From contig NC_135250.1 of assembly GCF_964204865.1 (NCBI RefSeq), positions 22,931,395 through 22,995,394 of the forward strand: 64,000 bases of DNA, read 5' to 3'. The translations under genes were made by a program, and so were the position numbers. Under the pieces are notes generated by a model. That model did no database searches and was not told the DNA's origin. It saw nothing but the letters and a program-made list of their open reading frames with translations. Source of the DNA: Styela clava (lineage: Eukaryota > Chordata > Ascidiacea > Stolidobranchia > Styelidae). Below are positions 9,719 to 18,676 of the stretch, piece after piece (position 1 is the first letter of the stretch; every line of letters starts with the position of its first letter).

Positions 9719-10276
9719 TCACTTTCCCCACAAACCCTGACTGAACCAACCCATTGGCCTATTACGATCAATAGTCAAAACTTGTTTGTTTTCTTCAAAA
9801 TTAAATCGCCCTTTTTCATCTTTATATTGAACGACAGTTTCTTCGCTCAAGTCCAATCCACTCTCGTTGAGTTTTTTTCGAACAAGATGAGTTTCATATC
9901 GAGTCTGGTCATAGCAAGATTCACACAAATGATATTTCTTATGATACCCTCCGCAACTGTCACATGATATAATCATATGACGAGATCTAATGTATTTACT
10001 CCATCTTCTAAGATCTCGCTTTTCTTTTTTGCGTCTTTCATAACTAGGCTTATGTTTAGGGCATCCACCCAAACCACCTGCTAATAAAATACCATCCCAG
10101 GATAAAGGATCTTCCATTTCTTGAGTGTTATTATCAAACATAAATCCTTCAGGTGAAGCTAAGACAGTTCTAGGGTAATTGCTACTTGCAAGTCCAGTTG
10201 CTTTGATAATAATATCCTCCACAGCTACTCTTGCACATTTTTGTAGTGCTGAAATGAGTTGGAGCAAAGATGTCAT
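9719..10276 (-). CDS. MRPL32: Mitochondrial large ribosomal subunit protein bL32m
   Basis: bL32m is a zinc-binding protein of the mitochondrial large ribosomal subunit; in well-studied animals and yeast its presequence is removed by the m-AAA protease, which links it to ribosome assembly control. The first ATG is at 10276 (MTSLLQLISALQKCARVAV), giving 185 residues, close to the roughly 188 of human. The N-terminal part is the presequence; the L32 domain starts near residue 70 with GGCPKHKPSYERRKKEKRD, followed by SCDSCGGYHKKYHLCESCYD, whose CxxC pairs bind zinc, and a long mitochondria-specific tail ending GWFSQGLWGK. It is a single exon, on the same strand as COX10 and 1.1 kb upstream of that gene. 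Confidence 0.93.
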   Translation of the reverse strand: MTSLLQLISALQKCARVAVEDIIIKATGLASSNYPRTVLASPEGFMFDNNTQEMEDPLSWDGILLAGGLGGCPKHKPSYERRKKEKRDLRRWSKYIRSRHMIISCDSCGGYHKKYHLCESCYDQTRYETHLVRKKLNESGLDLSEETVVQYKDEKGRFNFEENKQVLTIDRNRPMGWFSQGLWGK

Positions 10277-10499
10277 CACAGTGCTTTATTTCTGTATTCC
10301 AAATGCAGTGAAGGATCCCAAAATTCCGAAATACTTATTGTTTGAAAATGTCAGCCAATATACACCTTAAAAAAAAATTGAAAACAGATGCATTTCAGAA
10401 ATAGGTAGAAAACAATCTTTATGAGTTCGCACAATCAAATACCAACATTCAAATTTATTCAGATAAGTTGTCATTTTCATTCCAGGAGAAGGGAAAGGC

Positions 10500-10842
10500 A
10501 GTTTGCTCATATGGATAAGATTTACATATTTATCCCCGGTGAGAGGAAAGTCAATAAGACGACTTAACCATAGGCCTATGGCGAACCACAGCATCTCGTC
10601 CGGTTACCATTCCATGTCAGGTATGGAATTAGATAGTTATTTGTTTTGGGAAGCATGGAGTTGATGATGGAGGAACCGTAACCGACCAGCGGTTATGTGA
10701 ACCACTCTATTTCGGCGAGGAGTCCAGCAATCCTCTCGCACATAATCATCCCCACATGGGATTCGAACCTGCGAACCCACACAGAGTAATTAGATGTGCG
10801 AGCGTATTCCTAATGCTTAGCACGATGAGCCACACCGGCTGT
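10500..10842 (-). mobile_element. tRNA-derived SINE, copy 1
   Basis: Read on the minus strand from 10842: a tRNA-like head (GGTGTGGCTCATCGTGCTAAGC, box A type) followed by a perfect box B, GGTTCGAATCC (10759-10769 on the plus strand), then a body containing GAGAGGATTGCTGGACTC and ACCGCTGGTCGGTTACG, and a 3' part with GGGGATAAATATGTAAATC. The same order of blocks recurs on the plus strand at 49098-49440. Pol III transcription from the internal boxes is expected for this class. Confidence 0.82.
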
Positions 10843-11139
10843 ATGGCGACCCACAGCGAATTTAAGCTTGGACTGCTCGACTGAGTGTACAAAAAGTTCT
10901 GATTGTGATATTTGATAATTGACAATGCACGTTTACATTTTTGTGTGGATGTTATGGCCGATTTTATAGCAATCGATAGTTTTTCTTTTATTTTCATGCA
11001 TGAAACATCAGCATAAGTTTGCACATTTTCATTGAGAAATATTTTTTTTGGTCGTTTCCGTCTGTATGGTACCTACCGTACATGTTGTCTCACTCATCAC
11101 ATGCACGGCCGCTATTCAGTTCACTATTTTGTTTGCAAG

Positions 11140-11300
11140 TAGATTGCACCCCACGCGAGGAGTGCAGTACCGGTACCGGTATTCCTAACGCAGTACTGCA
11201 GTAACGCTTAGCCCGTTGAGCCACACCGCCGCGCCATTCATAACTAACGCAGTACCGGTACCGATAACGCTCAGCGCCACACCGCCCATCCATTCACGAT
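11140..11300 (-). repeat. Two truncated tRNA-SINE heads in tandem
   Basis: On the minus strand GGCGGTGTGGC occurs twice (near 11287 and 11232). The second runs on through CAACGGGCTAAGCG, matching the box A part of the SINE at 10500-10842. Between and after them CAGTACCGGTACCG-type blocks repeat. No box B follows, so these look like broken heads. Confidence 0.55.
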
Positions 11301-11490
11301 ATAGATAGGGTAATATCACTTTCCATTTCAGGTTCACAAAAAGTGTCCTAAAAAAGCTACGTTTTATTTCGATGATCTGCATAACCTTGATAACGTGGTT
11401 CGCCCTACATTCTGATATTTGAACAATATGTTGATCCTTCTATATGATTTCCGGAAGTTGGAGTGTTCCCAAAGATGAAAAATTAAAAAA

Positions 11491-12268
11491 AAACACTAAA
11501 AGGCTGAACACTAAAAGGAAGAAGTGGATGAAATTTCTTCCGACGTGTAGTGAGGTGGTTGAAATAAAACACTAAAAAGCTGAACACTAAAAAGAAGAAG
11601 TGGATGACATTTCTTCCGACGAATAATGAGGTGGTTGGAAACATTAAAAAGCTGAAACCTAAAAAGAAGGAGTGGATGAAATTTCTTCCGACGAATAATG
11701 AGGTGGTTGAAAACACTAAAAAGCCGAACACTAAATAGAATAAGTGGATGAAATTTCTTCTGACGAATAATGAGGTGGTTGGAAACATTAAAAAGCTGAA
11801 CACTAAAAAGAAGAAGTGGATGAAATTTCTTCTGACGAATAATGAGGTGGTTGAAAACACTAAAAAACCGAACACTAAAAAGAAGAAGTGGATGAAATTT
11901 CTTCTGGCGAATAATGTGGTGGTTACAACCCTAAAATGCTGAACACTAAAAAGAAGAAGTGGGTGAAATTTCTTCCGACGGGTGGTTGAAGTCACTGAAA
12001 AGCTGAACACTAAAAGGAAGAAGTGGATGAAAGTTTTTCCGACCAATACTGAGGTGGTTGAAAAGGCTGAACACCAAAAAGAAGTTCTAAGTGGATGAAA
12101 TTCCTTCCGACGGGTGGTTGAAAACACTAAAAAGCTGAACACTAAAAAAAATAAGTGGAACAAATTTCTTCCGACGAGTGGTTGAAAACACTAAAAAGTA
12201 GAAGAGGATGAAATTTCTTCCGACGTGTGGTTGAAAACACTAAAAAGCTGAACACTAAAAGGAAGAAG
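11491..12268. repeat. Minisatellite, unit of about 62-75 bp, about eleven units
   Basis: The unit contains ACACTAAAAAGCTGAACACT, AAAAGAAGAAGTGGATGAAA and TTTCTTCCGACGAATAATGA, then GGTGGTTGAAA. Units are about 72 bases in the left half and shorten to about 60 on the right by loss of the AATAATGAG segment. A minus-strand frame (226 codons, FHPL..SFLVFSTTSLF) is open only because the repeat period is mostly a multiple of three; it is not a believable gene. Confidence 0.85.
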
Positions 12269-12269
12269 C

Positions 12270-13140
12270 TGTACACCCTTCGTATACCCTTTATCAGTTG
12301 TATACCCAACTTATGGTCCGGTATACACTATACCGTATACCCGGTTGAAGCGCACTGGCGTAACATATGAAAGTGTCTAACAGACAAACAAATACCTATC
12401 AACATACTTACCGATCGAGATCGATAAGTAATGACGTTCCGTGATCGGTACAAGGAGAATGAATTGTCTTGTGCAGACAGAACCAAGCCGATAAGATGAG
12501 TCGCGCTGTTTTATCTCAACTTCGTACCTTTAGCTAGCGTTATGTAACTCCTCATTTTGAGAGATGTTTTGTGAGAGAGAGTTTACTTGTTTTGTCCACC
12601 AGAAAACATATACACAACAAAAACATAATTAATAAAAAGCGAAACAATTCTTGGTATAGACTGGGTGGCAACAGTAAAAACACTCTTCTATTTTCAAGCG
12701 TTGATCGTGTTACAGCAGTGGCTAACCGCAGAGCTGACTTAGCGCCGCGCGATCCATTTTTTTTACCTGGTCCGGAATCCCAACTTGAACGGACTTGGCT
12801 GTACTTTGACAATAGCACCAGGCCTACTCACGCTACAAGTAAAAAAATTACATTCTCAATCTTAAGTATATTTAAAATGAGTAAACTCGCGATGTTTTAA
12901 TCATTTTTGGGTTTTCTCCGACTGCGGCCCGCGAGACATCCTCAAAAGATTTTGCGGCCCGCCAACCCCGCAACCTTGAACCACCCTGCTGTAGAATATG
13001 TTTTTCTCCATAACTACTTAGATCGAATAAATTACGGTTTTCCCGATTCACTATTTCTTATAAAAAATATACATTTTTATCCCGTATAAAACGCAATCCA
13101 TACTGTCACGGACGGTAGTGTCCGTGTTTTTGTTGTATAT
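12270..13140. other. Intergenic repeat debris left of the hAT element
   Basis: Holds a GTATAC-rich stretch (12291-12345), a segment similar to 51600-51670 (ACAGACAAACAAATAC then GATCGATAAGTAAT), and a block with two GCGGCCCGC motifs ending CCACCCTG near 12990, which looks like the end of an old hAT-type element. No gene supported. Confidence 0.45.
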
Positions 13141-13148
13141 ATATTTAT
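13141..13148 (+). repeat. Left target-site duplication of the hAT element
   Basis: ATATTTAT immediately before the left terminus CAGTGGCGG; the same eight bases follow the right terminus at 15983-15990. Confidence 0.9.
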
Positions 13149-15982
13149 CAGTGGCGGCGCGTCAATAGGGCCAACCGGGGCAATGCCCCGGTGGTTTTTT
13201 CGGTATAATAAAAAAATATTCGAAAAATACCTCAATATCGGTTGCACAGACTGTCTACACTAGCCATATTCTCCCGACATGGTTCATTTTTCGCTCGCAA
13301 AGCATTCGCCGAACGTCGACGGGGCGACGCCGATTTTGCCCCGGTTGCTCATTGTATATCGTATTCTCTCTTTTATCTTCCACTCGCCGCGTTTGTCTCG
13401 TTTGTTTTCTGTTTCTTTTACTAAATCATCGGGGCCGATCGAGGCTAGCCCCGAAATTATGACGACACAATGCCGACGTTTCTTACAACAACGTGTTGAC
13501 ATATTCACGCATTCCTTCTCGTTCGTTGGTTGCTTGAAGAGTTGATAGTTTCCTCGGCTTCGTTTTTGTCACTTGTTTCGCTATTTGAATCAGTTAGAGA
13601 CCTTTAGTCCATTTGCTTTCGATTTTCCACATTCCTTTTGAGCTCCTCACTTCTTTCCGGCTTCGCATTTCTTAGCCTTAGACCTCATAATGAATAAGGT
13701 TGATGCACTACTTCGCACTCCGTTTTCGCAGCTGCCGCTGGAACAAAAATTAGAGGTACAACGTCTTGGGCCTTATCAACCAAAAAATTGTTCACTGGAA
13801 CAATCCCATGACGGAGGAAAGCGTCGGCGTACATTCTGCGCAGAAACTTGGTATAAAAAACACGAATGGTTGTGTTACAGCGAGGACCAAAATGCACTTT
13901 TTTGTTTTAATTGCCCACTTTTTGCTACCGCCCGTGACTCACGTTGGTGTAAATTTAGTTTTAGAGATCTTAAACATCTTTCCGAGCGTGCCAGGGATCA
14001 TCAATCTTCTATGGAGCATCTGGACAATGCAGTAAAATACCGAACATTCGGAAATGTTAATATTGCAGCACAGTTGGATGAAGGACGCCGCAACTGTTTC
14101 GAAAGGGACATCTAAGGATATCCAAAATGATTTGCTCGACTCAATGTATAAAATTTATTTACAACATTTGGCTCTGGAAATTGAGAATTGCCAGTTCCTT
14201 TCGATTCAGTCTGACGAGACAACTGACATCACGTGCGTTTCCCAACTGGCTGTGATTTTTCGGTTTGTGAAAGATGGTAAACCTACCGAGAGATTTCACA
14301 GCTTTGTACCAATCGTTGATCGCACGGCTTGCGGGATATCGGCTGTACTGAAAGAAGGGTTACAGCCTTACAACGCGAAGTCAAAATTGATAGCTCAAAC
14401 TTATGACGGCGCGGCAGTCATGAGTGTGTCGAAACATGGTGTTCAAGTTTATATAAAAGAAGATTTTCCTCATGCGCATTTTTTACATTGTTATGCACAC
14501 CAATTTAACCTCGTTATTAAAAATATGTGTCTTGATACCCCTCTCGTCCGTATATTTTTTGCAAATGTTTCGGGGTTTTCTTCATTTTTTTCCGTTTCGC
14601 CGAAGCGCTCTGACCTCCTTCGCCAGATATGTAGCCGCCGTCTCCCAGCTTGTGCACCAACACATTGTAACTTCCAATCACGCGTGGTGCAGGGCGTGTC
14701 CGAAATTAGGTCTGAGCTCATTGAGTGTTTCAATGGCATTCAGAGCTCTCCGGTTTGGGACGAACGCTCTGTGAGGGAGGCGGCAGGTCTAAAGCGTCTG
14801 CTAGAAGATGGTGAGTTTTCATTTTTTCTCGCTTTTTTCTCCACAATATTCTATCACGTGGATGTATTATACGGCGCATTGCAGTCAAGGCTAATGGATG
14901 GAGCGTCTGTGCATTCGTGTATTTCAGACTTCTGCGATGCTGTATCTCGTATCCGGGAAACAATAAAATACGACGACACATGGAGTGCTTCTTTACGCCG
15001 CGGGCAAACAACGCAGCGTTTGATTTTGTCTGCAAAGGAATGCTGTGACATTCTGGTGAATCCAATAGGCGATCGTCTGCGCACTGAACACCTTGCCGCG
15101 TTCTCTTTGATGAACCCCAAAAATTTTTCAAAATTTGCACGTCAATTTCCCATCCATTTGTTGGCTACTGTCTCCAAATTTTACCCCATGATAAACGTGG
15201 GTAAATTGGAAAATGAATTGCGATGTATAAACACCAATCAAACTTTTTTGAACATCACATCAATTTGCGCGCTCTATGGGTTCTTCATAGATAACACTCT
15301 AGTAACTACCTTTGCGGCGTCTGCAAAATTTCTGGACATCATTTTGACGACGCCTATTTCTTCCGCCGACGCAGAGCGAACATTCAGCACGCTGAAGCGT
15401 ATTAAAACGTATCTCAGAAACACAATGAAGCAAGATAGATTAAATTCCTTGGCTGTTTTATCCATTCACAGAGACGTTATTTTTGGGATGCATGACTTTA
15501 ATCAGCGCGTTATTGAGCATTTTGCTTCCAAGAAACCGCGGCGTGTTGCATATATGTTCAAGCAGTAGAAGTCTAGCAGCATATATATCTATGAGTGAGC
15601 GACGCATGTCCTTATCTTTGCATTAACTTTCCTTTCTTCATAGTAACGTTTTAAACCTTATTTTAGGTTTTGTCTGCTTTCCCGAAGTTTCTATTAATAT
15701 GTCATTGTATTTATCTGGGTAAATATTGCCTTTCCTTTTGAAAGGGGTTTCAAAATAAACCATGTCTATATTTATTAATCCCTTGACTTGGACCGGTTTC
15801 AAAGACACTTTCTTATCGTTAAAAATTGTCGGTTTTGCCGATTGGTTGTTACCGATGGAATGGTTTTTATACTCATAAAATGATGGGAGAATTTACAGCG
15901 CTCATCTTGTCCCCGTAGATGGGGGTGACTTGGTCCCGCAGTAGCTTGCCCCGGTTGTCAAAATGACCACGCGCCGCCACTG
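13149..15982 (+). mobile_element. hAT-superfamily DNA transposon, ZMYM/TTF-finger type, 2.83 kb
   Basis: Termini are inverted: CAGTGGCGGCGCGTCAATAG on the left and the reverse complement of CAGTGGCGGCGCGTGGTCAT on the right, with further subterminal similarity (CAACCGGGGCAA). Perfect 8-bp target duplications (ATATTTAT) flank it, the hAT signature. Inside is a plus-strand transposase in two frames. The intact ends and exact duplication indicate recent insertion, while the transposase has an internal deletion, so this copy must have been moved by another copy's enzyme or decayed after landing. G+C content is higher than in the flanks. Confidence 0.93.
13690..15568 (+). pseudogene. hAT transposase, broken by an internal deletion near 14085-14095
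   Basis: The first frame (13690-14115) encodes an N-terminal TTF-type zinc finger: TFCAETWYKKHEWLCYSEDQ, FCFNCPLF, then an HLSERARDH histidine pair, and NVNIAAQLDEGRR. The second frame (usable from about 14086 to 15568) begins ATVSKGTSKDIQNDLLD and carries the RNase-H-like core: SIQSDETTDITC (first acidic site), AQTYDGAAVM (second), HCYAHQFNLVI, and the hAT dimerisation end SSADAERTFSTLKRIKTYLR with the third acidic residue. In relatives about a hundred residues separate GRR from the ATV.KGTSK block; here they abut in different frames, so a deletion removed that part and shifted the frame. It is the only gene of the hAT element. Confidence 0.88.
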
Positions 15983-15990
15983 ATATTTAT
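15983..15990 (+). repeat. Right target-site duplication of the hAT element
   Basis: ATATTTAT directly after the right terminus GCCGCCACTG, identical to 13141-13148. Confidence 0.9.
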
Positions 15991-16056
15991 GTTTATATAT
16001 ATATATACCATTATGCTGACCCCTTATTCGATGCTGTGTCAACATCCGAATTTGTA

Positions 16057-16260
16057 GGTGACCGTACATTTGAACCCATGTACATTTGAACCCATGCGTA
16101 TATCCACGGGTTCAATCTATATGCGGGTGCTAAAACCCATGGGTTAGGGTTAGTATGGGTTTAACTATCCGTGAAACAAAAAAAAATTCTATAGGTGCAA
16201 TAGCATACAGGTGCAATTGTCATGGGTTCAAATGTACGTGGGTTCAAATGTAATGGAACC
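16057..16260. mobile_element. MITE family C, copy 1, with perfect 9-bp target duplication
   Basis: Element of 204 bp with imperfect terminal inverted repeats: left GGTGACCGTACATTTGAACC, right (reverse complement) GGTTCCATTACATTTGAACC. The flanks are GAATTTGTA on both sides (16048-16056 and 16261-16269). A second copy is at 38836-39065. It is non-coding; GGGTTCAA/TTGAACCC motifs recur throughout. A 9-bp duplication fits Mutator-like elements. Confidence 0.85.
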
Positions 16261-16269
16261 GAATTTGTA

Positions 16270-17116
16270 TTATAGGATTCCGACGACCCAATTACTCGTG
16301 CTCGGGAAAACATATCTTCATAGATGATCTCTTGCTTTTATTCGACCGTTGGGTGGAGGCCTGCTATTTAAAGTTTTGAGTTGCCGTTTTCAATGAATAG
16401 CTAATCCGGAATTTTGGGTCTTCTGACTTATTTACACACAGTAGTAAAAACAAACCGTGACAATGCGTCCAACCACGAATCGTGGAAACTTACCGAGGAA
16501 TACCAGTATGTATTCCACCATATTACAAATTCTTTTACATGATCAAGCTAAATCAATGGCGAAGCAGTTCAACAAATAAAAGCCTGAATGGTAAAGGTGC
16601 TAAGAATAAAAGTGACGTATTTTTTGCTCGAATGGCCTTATACGCCAGGCAAAGGAATACCAGGTTCACTAGCCCGAGGGTTAGTTGGTAGAAGAATACT
16701 GCTTCCAAAATCAGAATCTCTTCTTCTTACGAATATCAGTTCATATTTAAACACGAGTAATAACAAAACGACTCATTAAAATATTCGAAACAATTCACTT
16801 GACCTCCATACATCAATGCGCATGTAGGATACATTGTTAATTAAAACATTGTCGTACTGTTTTTCAGTAAAAAGACCATGTGACTTACCGGGATTATTGA
16901 AATCGTCACAGGTGGAAAAAATGTGGATTAACAGTAGCATTTTAGCAGTCTGGGAAGAAGAGGCACTCAAATATTTATTGATTGTTTTTTTTTAATATCG
17001 TAGAAACGTAGAGAATATTTTTAGAACTAACGCTGCACCGTCTGTACCGGAAACTATTCGGAGCTAATAGAAGAGAAGCAAATTTTGGCTATTTTTTAGT
17101 GTTTTCCAAATTTCAT
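16270..17116. other. Intergenic DNA, no feature recognised
   Basis: Read on both strands; the open frames here are short and show no family pattern. Confidence 0.45.
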
Positions 17117-17924
17117 ATACCGTATTTCCCGGCTAATAAGTCGCTTTTCTAGACCCAATTTTGGGGGGTCGTCTTATTGGACAGGTAAGCTTAAAACATG
17201 ATTCATGTAAACCTTATATTTAGTTTGATATTTTTTATTATGTAGCCTACTCGATGACGCCAAGGGGTCTCCAATTATAATATTTAATTGACTTTGTACT
17301 GTCAGCTGTTATTTGTCATATTCTTTTTTAAAACTCCCTTGTAGTCATAACTGGCTGCCTATTCACGCCCGCCGTTATCGGTACTTTAATAAGAAACACG
17401 GCCACCGAAATAAAGTGATTTATGACCCTTCTGTTTTGCAGATTCGACGGGAAACGACACAGACATGAAACACAGCTGTTAACAAATCAATGAACGGTCA
17501 GTGTACTCCTTATCACACCTTAATTCAGAGGTTATTTCAAAGTTCGGGTTAATAGGTTGTTCAAAATCATTGCCGCTTTCTAACCTAAAATTACCGCTTT
17601 ATTGTTGATGAATTATTAATTCTGTGTAACATATAAAATTATATGTTATTCAAAATGATTGCCGCTTCTTAACTCAAAATTACCGCTTTATATTTAAGAA
17701 TAGTTTATTCTGGGAGTATGATTCTACCAAATAAACATGATCTGGTTCTAACCATATGAAATGATTAGCGCATAATAGTGTTTAGCTGAACACCAGAGAA
17801 GCAAGTTTTTTACCCCGTAATATTGGGCGGCTATATGGAAAAACCCTCTTTTCAAGTGCTGAAAAGTGAAATTAGACATCGTCTTATTTGCCAGGTAGAC
17901 TTATTAGCCGGGAAATACGGTATA
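17117..17924. mobile_element. Non-autonomous inverted-repeat element of about 0.8 kb
   Basis: Left end ACCGTATTTCCCGGCTAATA and right end TATTAGCCGGGAAATACGGT are perfect reverse complements over 20 bases, extending to AAGTC/GACTT. Subterminal GTCGTCTTATTGGACAGG on the left is echoed by CATCGTCTTATTTGCCAGG on the right. No ORF of note inside. The target duplication is unclear because both flanks are AT repeats (ATAT). The terminus type is widespread in animals; superfamily not assigned. Confidence 0.75.
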
Positions 17925-18676
17925 TATCAGAAAGAGTTGGCTTTAACTTTATTAGCATTGCAGTTTGAAGATCATTTCATATAATCGGAGCAAAATTGAA
18001 TGATAATTCAATCTAGAAGGAAATAAATATAATGTGAATTTCACCAGTATTTTGGCATAACGCCAAGGGACGGGGGTACTTTCTAGCCTCAATGGTTATT
18101 AGGCCTACATAGAGGCAAATATCGGCAGGACCAAATTTAGTTTTGTCAGATAGGGAAAACATTCCAATGACTTGCCATGATTTGTCGCAGGTACTGTGAC
18201 TAATTAGATATGTTTTTCTTCTTTATGAACCATTGCAGCGAGTGATGCTAAAAATAGATAGCCTATCATAAGAAATTAAGTGCTGTTTGACGTTATTTGT
18301 ACCATTCACTCTGACCATCTGGTAAACGACGAAGAAGTGTCTGTGACACAGTTATTTATTTACACCTATTTATCTAATTTGTATCGAAATTTACAGGTAT
18401 AAAATAATACCAAGTATCTGTAAATTGCAGAATAAGACAGACGCATCAGAAATGCTAATATTTATATTTCAGTACAAACCGACAAATTGTGCCTGTTCTG
18501 TTCTGGTTACTCAAAAATGTTCAAGGTTGATACCTCAAACTGGATATTAGTTACCATAAATCTACGTATTTACCAACTAATATAGGATATTCAGTGTGTA
18601 TCATATATAACTCCTGTTCACTTTCTCTTATTCGTGTGCACAATATATATTCTATGCAGATTGAAAGTTTTGAAAT
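17925..18676. other. Upstream region of the monooxygenase gene
   Basis: 750 bases with no repeat or gene recognised; expected to contain the promoter. No convincing TATA box was seen. Confidence 0.4.

Noticed and set aside
10746-10845. Functional tRNA gene
   Set aside because: Box A and box B are present, but the acceptor and anticodon stems do not pair and the element continues as a SINE body repeated at 49098.
11483-12163. 226-codon minus-strand frame rich in FHPL and STTS repeats
   Set aside because: It is the translation of a minisatellite; all strands of the array show similar open frames and there is no start context or domain.
12571-12900. 109-codon plus-strand frame
   Set aside because: Overlaps repeat debris, shows no family pattern, and an equally long frame exists on the other strand.
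13149-15982. Domesticated ZMYM-like host gene rather than a transposon
   Set aside because: Exact inverted termini and 8-bp duplications, plus a frame-breaking deletion, indicate a mobile element and not a retained host gene.
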